DNA from: Tethya wilhelma | Lineage: Eukaryota; Porifera; Demospongiae; Tethyida; Tethyidae | Direction: 5' to 3' | Length of the DNA: 64,000 bases | Assembly: GCA_964030475.1 (NCBI GenBank) | Contig: CAXIPT010000001.1 | Span: 12,057,823-12,121,822, forward strand | Shown: positions 24,254 through 35,500 of the stretch, in pieces | Layout of the letters: the number at the start of each line of letters is the position of its first letter | Position numbering within the stretch: the first letter of the stretch is position 1 | The notes under the pieces: generated by a model | Databases searched by the model: none | What the model was told of the DNA's origin: nothing | Seen by the model: only the letters and a program-made list of their open reading frames with translations | Made by a program: the position numbers and the translations under genes

Positions 24254-25986
24254 ATGGCAGAAGGTATGCAAGCTTAGGCCACACCAAATTGATTTCATGT
24301 TTCTCGGATTGTCTACAGAAACTTACTGACCCGGCCGGCCGGCAAAAAAATAAAAATAAAATTAATAACCATTAATAATTTGATTGTATTTCAGTGCACA
24401 TGCGCGTGGATTCACGAGTGCACTGCGATGATTTTGTCTCAAAAACGCTATTTAGCTGGTTAGCTGCATTTCAACTGCTTGTTTGGCAGTAGCTATGATC
24501 TCCAAACTATTTTTAAAAGGAAAAATGGCTAAACTGATTCACGAATCAAGAGCTGGAGCGAAGTAAGTAGCCACACCCATCATGAATATAATTTACATTT
24601 TTTTTCATTTTGCCAAAATTGTGACCCGCCGGATCCGAGAAACAGGAAATCAATTTGGTGTGGCCTTATGAATTGCAAGCTAGATCATTTCCAGCATGCC
24701 CTGAAGAGTTGATTTACGGGCTATACCCAATTCTCAGTTAAAAGTAAAATTTTCATATATGTACAGGTGCACAGCAATGTCGTGGGTTCAAGACAGCCTG
24801 TTATGCGTATCCATGCAGTGTGAAAAATGGAACGGCAATCAATGATTTAGTAGAGATTACTAAGCGATGGCATACGGCTGGTTACATGAAAGGGGACTAC
24901 GCTGAACAGATTCTACATGATATCTTTGGTGATTACTCTGAAGTGAAAGGAAAACGTATCTCCAATATGACATGGGTACAAGTATATGGTCACTGTATTG
25001 GAAAGTGTCTGTCTGATAAGAACTTAAGTGGGATTATAGCAAAGGATGTAACAAAGATGGGACTAGACTGGGAATTGTTTAACAATTTGAGTGTGACAGA
25101 TTTAACCCCTTCATCACAAGTGATCAAAGAAAACGATAACACACAGGTAGCACACATTTGTACATTTCTGCAATCCCAGCCTAAAGAAAACGAGGTTAAG
25201 ATACTGTGTTTGATTGGACATGGCATTACCGAAAGTCTCGCTGACACTCTACAACGGTATTCACCTGAGTACAGGACACTGAAGAGCTTTTGTTGGAAAT
25301 GGGAGTTTACTGGTTGTGATCATAAACATGGCCTGGGAAAGACAGCATATGATGTGTGTGCAAATGCCAGAAAGGGTGATATAGTTGCATTTAGCGCTGG
25401 GCTCATAACACCGGAGTGGCTGGTGGAGCAGCTCCGAAAACGAGAGGAGAATACATTCTATGGTCACATTCCATTCACTCTGGTGCTCCTTCTTGATTCC
25501 TGTTATTCTGGAGTTTGGACACATAGAATCAAAAGAGATCTAGAGCTTGATAACTCTTCTTTTAAAAGTACGAGGCTCATCATTCAAACAGCATGTTCAT
25601 CCAATGAGGAATCCCATGGACAGCACTTCATTCCACTGTGGTGTAAATTGCAGGATAAAGGCTATGCTGGAATTTCAACTACTCGTGCTAAACTTGTTGC
25701 TTGGGCAATCTTTCTAATAGTTTTCCTCATAGGGTTCATGACTCTGGGTTTCATTGTTACACTCTGCCTTCTATTGCCTTTTCTGTACATAATATTCTTG
25801 TTCTTGCCTGGTCCTCAGTCGTCCCAGACTCCGACCTTTTATGACAGTGAACCATCACGCAAGCTGCCAGGGGGACTCAAGTTCTTTACTACTCCTGAGC
25901 AGTTTTACTGGATGAACTTCGTGCACAAGTACCCCGTAAGAGGTCTTTCAAGATCTGAAGTGCTTGAACTTGCTTTGAGACAGTAG
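24254..25986 (+). CDS. membrane-anchored caspase-like (C14/CHAT-type fold) protein
   Basis: Two coding exons are proposed: 24254-24263 (MAE plus one base) and 24767-25986; the join is in frame and gives 409 aa. The main exon is open from 24767 to the TAG. Residues about 147-155 read VKILCLIGHG, matching the strand plus catalytic-His motif of caspase-like peptidases, and residues 242-252 read LVLLLDSCYSG, matching the strand plus catalytic-Cys motif (DSCHSG in metacaspases, DxCYSG in CHAT/bacterial forms). LIIQTACSSNEES after the Cys fits the next strand and substrate loop. His155 and Cys249 are 94 residues apart, more than usual, so a loop insertion is implied. Residues about 312-353 are a hydrophobic hairpin, likely two membrane helices, followed by a cytosolic-type tail. 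The N-terminal 120 residues are not recognised. Function unknown; protease activity is inferred. The first exon is less certain than the rest. Confidence 0.7.
24277..24665. mobile_element. 389-bp MITE with 3-bp TTA target duplication in intron 1 of the caspase-like gene
   Basis: Inverted ends ggccacaccaaattgatttc and gaaatcaatttggtgtggcc are exact for at least 20 bp and continue to about 33 bp with one mismatch (catgtttctcggat versus cctgtttctcggat). Flanking TTA occurs on both sides (24274-24276, 24666-24668). TTA duplication plus GG-starting ends fits a PIF/Harbinger-type non-autonomous element. It has no transposase. Confidence 0.75.
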
Positions 25987-26535
25987 TCATAATATTATGG
26001 CTTTCTTATTTCCACATAATATACATTAAATTCCACATAACATACATTAAATTCCACATAATATACATTAAATTCTTGGACATACGCCTGCTACATCAGT
26101 GATCTATAAGTTATGATCTGACAGACAAGCATAATTATATGAAATAATTATACGAAATATTAATGTATACATTTATGTATGTTATAAGGCTTTTAATTCT
26201 GTTTATACATGACATATTATATTATATTATATCTGACTGTACCATGCAAATAAATGCACTGCATGATTATCTGAGTTTTATCTCATTCAACGTATATACA
26301 CATGTATACATTTGACCTGAAGGTTTATTTGTACTTTATGACATTGTATATACACACATCGATCATGCAGGCTCCATGGCCACAATAGTTGGGTTTAATT
26401 ACACATACATGCAGGATTCCGTATCTACAGAACACTACCTCTACTGTACACACAAAAGTGAAGAAAATTATAAATTGATGTCAGAATCATTATTACAAAA
26501 TTAAAATACAAAAATACAATAATATTGTTATAATA
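25987..26535. other. convergent intergenic region, caspase-like gene / ANKFN1
   Basis: 549 bp, AT-rich, holding both 3' UTRs. It contains a three-unit 21-bp tandem repeat (26010-26072) and simple tat/attat runs near 26215. No coding exon seen. Confidence 0.5.
26010..26072. repeat. 21-bp tandem repeat, three units
   Basis: The unit ttccacataatatacattaa(a) is repeated three times with one substitution, directly after the stop codon of the caspase-like gene, so it is in the 3' UTR. Confidence 0.9.
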
Positions 26536-29500
26536 TTACACAGTAGTGATCTCAGTATGAATATCCTCGGACTTTCGCCGAACACAAAGACGACAATTTG
26601 ACAACTGTGATTGCATTTGCAGTGGATTAAACTCACTATCTAATACCCATTCCTTATTCCCACTAACAGCTACCAGATAAAAATCAGTTAAGTGTTCTTC
26701 TGTGAGATGTGTTCCAGCAATGTTGCGTTCAATTCTAGCCTTTTCTAGCTGATGAACAACTAGTTTTATGACTTCATTGGTTGTAGTCATGATTGTGATG
26801 TATAGTTTGACACTGGTACCCTTCACAAGGCCAGTGTTGTAGTCTGGAAAAACACGAAGGTATCCTGATGCTGGAGCTGTTGCACGCTGAGCAGGTGGTG
26901 GTATCAGTGGTGCTACAAGATTGTGTGTATAAATGTAAACATTGATGAAAACTTTTTTAAAAAAAATATTTAACTAATGGGTTGGCATACCACCCAGGCC
27001 TTGACCAATTCCCAGGATATAGGCTAGACCACTTTAGTCCACACACAGACTTGTGGGTACATGATTGAATAAGGTGCTCTTCAATACCTTCTTGCTTAGC
27101 TCTCTTTATAGCTTGTTCTCGATGCTCATTTTGCTTTGCAATTGATTCCCTGATCTTCTTCACTGGCAAAAGTGTATCAAAACCAATACTAGTATCTCTA
27201 CCCTTTTGCAGGGCATCTTCAATCCAACGCATCTCTTTCCATGCTAAATCAGCCCTCTGTACATGAGAGAGCAAACAACAAGATTAATTATACTACCTAC
27301 AATAATGCTGTCAGCTGATTCACAAACAAGGTAAGGGTTTAGTGTTCAGTTGACCATGTGCACTACTATCAACAACATCACCTTCTAAGTGCACAATAGG
27401 ATTGTTATGATAACTATTTTGTGACACACCATCCTCATCTGGTGCAGTTGGTATGCATAACTGAAAACTGATCTTGTTTTGTATACTAACAGGACTGGTA
27501 CAATTATGCATTGAAGCAATAATATTTTTTTATCTCTAATGAGCAACACAGCTAACCTCTTGGAATGCATCAAGGTCGGCTTGTAGCTTCTTAGCTTTTC
27601 CTATGGCCTCTTTTGTCATAAAGAATGATTCTCTCATCCTCTGCTGTGATGTGATGAGTTCAACCTCCAGTCTAGCCGAAGCTTCAGAAAATGTGGTCAT
27701 AAAGGCTTTTTGGTAGGTGTAGAGTTGCACTGAAGGAGAGATAAAGTGTCATACATGATCGTTAAGTATCACTGGCATATACTATTATACACTACGTACT
27801 GATCTCAAAGGTATTGATTGGAAGGGCCACAAATCCAGGGCGGCCATCAAAGTGATCAGTACTACCTGGCGGAGTGCATACATGTTCACGAGGAGGCATC
27901 AAAAGCAGTATGGTAATGTCCTCATTGAGTTCAATTGCCTCGTGACAGTACAGTTGGTGGCTCTCTACTTCATCCTTGGAGATGCCAAGGTTGTGAAGGA
28001 AGGTGTCTATTGTTGGGAGAAGGGTGTACTGGAGGGACTGGGCCCCAGAGGTGAGCATGTGAGGCTGACGAGAGGAAGGGAAGGGAGATGAAGAGGGAGA
28101 CGAGAGGGAATTGAGCCACAACCACTCCTCACTGCATGGACAATGTTTAGGAATAGAACCACATGTACATTTTGCAAATGTTGTCAAAAATTATGTTACA
28201 AAATACCTGGAAATGTTGCAGTTATCTCTAATTTTGATGTGAGGTAGCACATTGGGATATTCTCGAGAACAGATGACCTTCATGGAGGTGGTAGAGCTAC
28301 GGGCTTTAAGATAACCAAGATACAAACCACTGAAATGAAAGAGGGATAGTGGAAGTTGATAAGATAGACACAGAGAAAAGATAAACTTTAGAGTTGGCAT
28401 TCAAGTTTAATTCAAAGGATGTGCAATATGTAAACATTCACCCACCCTTTGACCCTGAAGTACACTCTACTGTATCCTGCTGAGAATGCACTCCAGTATG
28501 TACCAGTACATTTGAGGTCATATCCAGAGGAAGCATGTGTAACAACACCTGACTGTATACATACCTTGTCAGTGGTCTAAAACTGTTCTTGTGATGAGCA
28601 ATAATCTCTTGGGCATCAGACACGATTTGATCATGTACAGGTTGTGTTTCCAGCTCTCCTGTAGGCTGGGTCTTCTTCCACAGTCGAGGCAGGTTAGTCC
28701 ACTTTAGAGAGATGCCAGACTGCATGGTCTTAGTTTCCTTCACATACTGCCCAATGACAAATACATGAGCTCCATGGTTGTCCTTGAATGGCACTGGATG
28801 AAGAAGACCAAGATCTTGCATGCCCAAAGCACTTTGGAGGTCTAGGATTGTGTGAAGAAGCTTGCTCCTAAACTGAACAGCAGGAGATGTTGTGAACTTG
28901 TCAGAGACATCACACATCTCACGGATGTGCTCCCAGGTACAGGCGACCTTTGCTAGCCAGACAAAGTCAGCACCGATAGTGGTGGAAAGTGACTCAGAGA
29001 CTTCCACAATGGGAATGTGATCATCAACAGTGACAAGAACTTTGTGCTCATCAGAATACACCAATGAAGCAAGATAGACACCGCTGCATGTGTGAAGATA
29101 AGAATGAGTTGAAGGCGAGTGATTACAGGTAACCTTCACTATTACGAACCCAATTTTGAGCAACTTACGCTTTAAGAGATTTGTGAAACTTGATGCCTGA
29201 TCCAAACAGTTTAGTTAATGTTATTCCTTTCTTCATAGATTTGTTTGTCTTACCAGAAGAAGATTGGCCATCGGAAGCTATGAAGATGGATAATACAGTA
29301 TGACTCTTAGCCACCAGAGAATGATTCAAGAAAGGTCATTGTAGAATAATATTCAAATAACAATAGTTGCTATATTTGTTACTCAAGTATTGGAAATGAG
29401 TAGCCTCATTCCCAGGCTCTCGCCCCATGAATATTACATAAGCTGAAAAATAGGAAGGGAGAGAGCCTGGTATGCGAAATAATGTGATGATATTGCCTGT

Positions 29501-32500
29501 ACAGAGACCATAGAGAGAGTTTGTATGGTCTCTCTACTATGGCATACTGATTTTTCTAGGTGCTACACCATTCATATGATTTCGTGTACCAGGCTCTCTC
29601 CCTTCCTATTTTTCAGCATGTAATATTCACAGGGAGAGAGCCTGGGAAGGAAGCTAGGAGATGAGTCATGTGTAGCATGGATGCATTGGCATGCAAGGTA
29701 AAGGATAAGTTTGATTGATTAGGTATGTACCCAAGGAGGGTATGTACACAAGGAAGTGAAGTTTTATGGCTGGTTCAATGGCAGGAGGTCAACTCCAAGA
29801 GAAGGAAGTTAGTTCACATGCAGTTCACAAGAAAAGCTGTATAGGAACCAACACACTTACTTTGACTTCATCATACTAATATTATACGTAACACACACAC
29901 ATACACACACACACAATAGGCTGGGTTGAGATGTGTGGGCATGTGGTGAGACACGATCTCATTAAGCTTCTGACCAGTCTCTACATGTGTAAACACTGAC
30001 CATTACTTTAGAACACAATGGAAAATCCAGAAAAGGCATTGTGTGTGCAAATCACAATCCCATTTGCTTACTCTCCATGTTGTAAAATGTTTCACAATCA
30101 ATGTACAAAGCAGATGATAGCTGATAGAGCTTCACTGAGCTTTTGGTGTGTGTGTGTGTAGCACATGCAGAGGATTAAGGTAGTCATTTTGTGTCCGTCT
30201 GTCTGTTACTAAATTGCAAAGCCCTGAAAATGTAACACTGACATCACACTGAGCAAAACGACTGCCACAGGCAACTGATGGACTTATGTAAGATGGGCAC
30301 GGTGAACCATGTTGTACCATTATTTTCAATGATAAACATAGTGGCCATATGATACCGGCAAGCAAAATAGTCTCAATCATAGCTGAATTAACTACTGCAG
30401 AAATGCTTGGTGCATGGATGGATGTCACTACTACTGGATAAAGAGAGTAGAAGCTACAACAGCTGAGAATAAAAGTGACAGTGGGACTCTAGATAAAACT
30501 GTTAGTAGGCAGAATATATATAGTCTCGATCACAGCTGAATTAACCATAGGAGAATTAAATGGATAGATCAGTACTACTGCACGGGTAATGTGATCGAAC
30601 GTGAGTAGAAGAGAGTAGACTACAAAAACTGATAGTAAGAATGGTTAAATGCCGAGACTTCTCAGTGAACCATGAAGTATGAAGTACCACTGAAGACTAG
30701 CATGGCATACTGAACTGAGACTTCTGCATGGCAAGCAGCCAAGTAATACAACATGAAGCCTTTGTAACTGATCTCAACGACTGACTATCATATGTTGGAA
30801 TAAAGATTCACAAGTCAAGACTAACAGCAAAAAGCTCAGTAGAACACATCATGAGAGTATAACAACTACAACCTGAACAATTAAATTACTGTGGCCTATG
30901 CTTATGACTGATGCATTAACATCTAGAAAGTAGCAACTACTAGAATTATAGCAAGCTGAGAATCCACAACAATGTAGGATAGTAGATGCCAACACTCTTA
31001 GCAGTAATGTCATGAGATGATTAAAACTGTGAAGAAAACACTCATGAAGCTCCTATTAATTATGTATATATATATATAATCTTTATACTGCATATTGCTA
31101 TACTTTTGATCAGATGCTATAAGTTTGACCATGCACCACACCAAAATCAAAATTGACTTCATTATTACTGTCAATATTATGGGCAATTAACTTACGAAAG
31201 GAGACTTGTGACAGTGTCATGCCTATCTGAGCTGATAGAACAAAGATCTTATCGGTGCTGCCTTCATAGCGTGGCTTAGATCCATCAATATCATGCCAAC
31301 TGGAAGGTACAGCAGATGTGGGATCAGTAGACTGGGAAGGGCCAAATCCCTTCATGTTATAAGCAGACACTCTGACATAGTACTGTTCACCCTGTAAGTA
31401 AGGGGAAAGAAAAAAAATATATGGGAAAGTTTGAACAATAAACATATGAGAACAGACAGACAAAAATATTATAGCTTTGCTGATTCAAAAGGACATACAC
31501 TGTACGATCTACTTAAAGTGCATTGATGATATTTTATTATAGTTCTGTGATAAAAGACTAGCTAGCTCAGCAAAGATATGTGTAAACACCTAGTCCACAT
31601 AGCATGCATGAATGTGTTTACATAAATATATTTGAGTCAGCAGATCAATTAAGGTACATACCTTGTTAAGGTCTGGGATAGTGTATTCAGTAGTCCGCAA
31701 GTCAGTGAGGACAAACTCACCAACAATAGGAGAGAACGTTTCACATCTACACCACTCAACTAGACAAAAGAAATAAACAGAACCATTACCTTCTCTATGA
31801 TCACTACTCTCTACATTAGCATGTTGCCTATAGAGTTTAGACTTACTTTTGTATCTTGTTACAACAGCTCCATTGTTGTCTTCGGGAGGATTGTATGTCA
31901 CTGACAATGTTCTGTTGGACGTTACATGGAGTTTCACATTTCTAGGAGGCCCAGGAGGACCTGGATAGCAAGAAATTGGAATTTTAAATCAATGCATTGC
32001 CGCTATGCCAATCATGATATTGTACTGTATGGGCTCATTGCTATGTATAATAGGTTGTAATGATGAAACTTGATAGCAATTCACAAAGAATGAAGCTAAA
32101 TCTCGGGAGCTTTTGTCAGCCAACACAAATGAGAAATATAACTGGTGACACATGTGTAAAATGGCATGGAATACTGGAAATGATGTAATTACAGGAAATA
32201 ATAAGCAACTGTTTAACCCGGTTTGGCAATGGTGGGGAGCCTGGGCCAAAACGTCCTTTCATGCTATGTGAATTGCTCTTAAGTTTCATTACTACAATCA
32301 TGATAATATTATTGACTCTGGCCACTACTCTGCGCAACTTTGTAAAATACAAGCATTTTCTGAGAACAATAGGTGAAAATATAAAGAATAGTAGGTGAAT
32401 TTAGATGGGAGTGTAGAATAGCCTAACCTTAATTTAATTCAACGGTAGAATTTGTATGTCAAAGTTCAAGCTATAGAACTTGACAGTTAGGATTATAGCT

Positions 32501-35500
32501 AATTTTGTTGAACTGGAGCATGAGGGATGCTTCAAATAGTACAGAAAATTATTCTCAAAATTAAGTCTGGTTAAAAACTATGCCTACTTTTCCAGTTTTA
32601 GTGCCAGCCCTCTCTTAAAGTATATTATGTTATTGTTGGTTGAAATATTAAGTGGATGTAGCTTTGTATGCTGCATTACTGGTACTAAAATCCATCTGGT
32701 TTGAGAATACCAGTAGAAAAAATTGAAAGCTTCCTATCATATTAGCAAATTCAAGCAACATTGGAAAGCGTTCGTTCTCCCTGTTCTTTTGATTGCTTTT
32801 CCAGCTTCCTATACCTTACCAGTCAAAAGTTAGTATTGTATGAATCTCATTATTTCACTTCCATCGGCATTCTTGAATCCAAATGGACTGTTACTCAACC
32901 TGCTACTGTATGGTGAAGAACATTTACAATCTCCAACTATCCTCCTAATAGCCAGACAGCTAAAGCCTGGCCATAATTACTATTGTACAATGACATTTCA
33001 GGTCATTAGGGGGCGAGCATGAGCTGGTTGTATTACGAGTTCAAGGCTTGAGCATGAGTCAATTATTAACCCTTGGTGTGCATGGGCACAAAGGGTTACA
33101 GTAATCACTTTGTTTAATCACTCAATCGTAATGTCCAGTTCTAGTCATCAAAATTACAATACCAGTGTACAGTAATTGAGATCGTCTAAAACATCAATGT
33201 GTATAATTCAATATGCGGCCATAGACCGAACAAGGAGAGGTATGCCCACGTCCAGTCTCTGGTGTCTTGTGTACAGCAACTGAGAATCCTGATTTGTTGT
33301 TAAATTATTTGAGCTATTCTAGTTGAGGCTAAATACACTGATGTGTCTCTGTTGTCTTGAGTGCATGCTAAGTAAAATACATGCCAATCCTAATCATGTG
33401 AGAGCCATGTGACTAAGCTGTGCTTTTGTCACGTTTGGTGCTCCACAACTATACACAATGAGATGCATCTAATATATTACTAGCAAATGCCTACGACATT
33501 TTGGGGGCGAGCGTGAGCGTGTGTTTGAGTATCAGTGCTTGCATGCGTGAATATTCAGGTTGAACATTTGTTTCTGATTGTATGATAGTAAACGTTGACA
33601 ATGAAATGGCGCTTTGTCTTCAGCGGCTGTGTGGTTAGCTGCATGGTGATTGTGCTAGTCACTGTCTCTTGGCAATCTTGGTGTTCTCTCTTCTTGCTTT
33701 TTTTCACTTTGCTGTTGAGCATGCCTTTTCTTGTCTGATTTGCCTCATTGATGCTACCTAAGTTCTCTCTGCCTAGTGTTTATTGCCATATACAAATATC
33801 TATGACTCTGACTGTGAGCATCATTGTGTGAGTATTCACGTATCACGCAAGTCAATAATCTATTTCTTCTTTGTCTTTCTAACCTTTTTGCCTAGATCTC
33901 GCAGTTTTTTCATTTCAGTTCACAAAGCTGTGCTGGTATGGAGTGCCATTTGTCTCAAAACTATTTTTTATGAACACAATATAATCAGACTGTCAACTAT
34001 TGATGTCATGTTTTACAGACTGGTTCCAACATAGTAACAGTCAGCTATTTTTGGTAAAAGTGGTTAATATTTACTAAAAAATAAACATTTTTTAGTAAAA
34101 ATAACAGATAAATAGTGGTTATAACTGACATTTAGTAAAACATATGGTTTTCAGTTAAAAGTGATTGACATTGTAGTAAAAGTGAATGATTTTTAGTAAA
34201 GTGAATGATTTTTAGTAAAAGTGACTGATATTTAGTAAAAGTGAATAATTTTTAGCAAAAGTCAATGATTTTTAGTAAAAGTGATTGATATTTAGTAAAA
34301 GTGACTGATATTTAGTAAAAGTGAATGATTTTTAGTAAAAGTGATTGATATTTAGTAAAAGTGAATGATTTTTAGTAAAAGTGAATGAGTTTTAGTAAAA
34401 GTGATTGATATTTAGTAAAAGTGACTGATATTTAGTGATATTTGATATTTGATATTTGATATTTGATATTTTTGATATTTGATATTTTTTTGATATTTGA
34501 TATTTGATATTTGATATTTTGATATTTGATATTTGATTTTGATAAAAGTGACTGATATTTAGTAAAAGTGAATGATTTTTAGTAAACGTGATTACATTTT
34601 GCCTGCTAGTAGTCTTAATTGTCCCCAGATTCCCCCCAGGGAAATGTCCCAGACCCACCCTCGGAGGGGCAGAGTCTGGGGAAGAGACTATTAATGGATA
34701 TAATGGAGCTGGGTTTGTACAATAGTGGACACTCAATTGCATTCCAATCATGTGATGATAATTTGCATTGGGATTTAATCACATACCATCACACCTCCCC
34801 CCCCCCATTCCCAGGTGCTACCTCATCCGACATATGGTACTTCAGTCTTGAACTTGCCTATAGCTTTGCTAACCCAGCATGGAAGTGCATATGATCAAAT
34901 CCCAATGCAATGTACAGTGGTCATGTGATCGGAATGTAATTATAACCCTGGACCTAGGCAGCTCAGCAAAGGTATACCATTTACATTTTATTGGGTGCAT
35001 GGTACTATCAACAATCACTTATTGTCAAAAATCATTCATTTTTACTAAAAATCAGTCACTTTTACTAAATATCAGCCACTTTTACTAAAAATCATTCACT
35101 TTTACTAAATATCATTCCTTTAGTATATATCAATCACTTTTACTAAAAATCATTCACTTTTACTAAATATCATTCATTCTTACTAAATATCAATCACTTT
35201 TACTAAAATTTAATATCGATCACTTTTACTAAAAATCAGTCACTTTTACTAAATATCAATCACATTTACTAAATATTAATCACTTTTTGCTAAAAATTAT
35301 TCGTTTTTACTAACAATGGTCAGCTGACTGTTACTATGTTAGAACCAGTCTGTAAAACATGATATCAATACTTGACACTCTGATTGTATTGTGTTCAAAA
35401 AAAATAGTTTTGAGACAAATGGCACTCCATAGTGCTGCTCTAGGCTGCGTACACGCGCGCTAGCTAGCTACAGTCAGCTAGCTCAAGCGCTCCGTGGATC

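Noticed and set aside
24503..24570. Alternative first exon for the caspase-like gene (ATG near 24495 or 24525 with a GTAAGT donor)
   Set aside because: Its donor is in phase 2, which would shift the main exon into a frame with early stops; it also lies inside the MITE.
30132..30428. 98-codon minus-strand frame in an ANKFN1 intron
   Set aside because: It overlaps a TG run and a diverged repeat, has no recognised similarity and is not phase-compatible with flanking exons in a convincing way.
34055..35310. Regularly spaced direct repeats resembling a CRISPR array
   Set aside because: The units are contiguous with no unique spacers, they are inverted between two arms, and the context is a eukaryotic intron.
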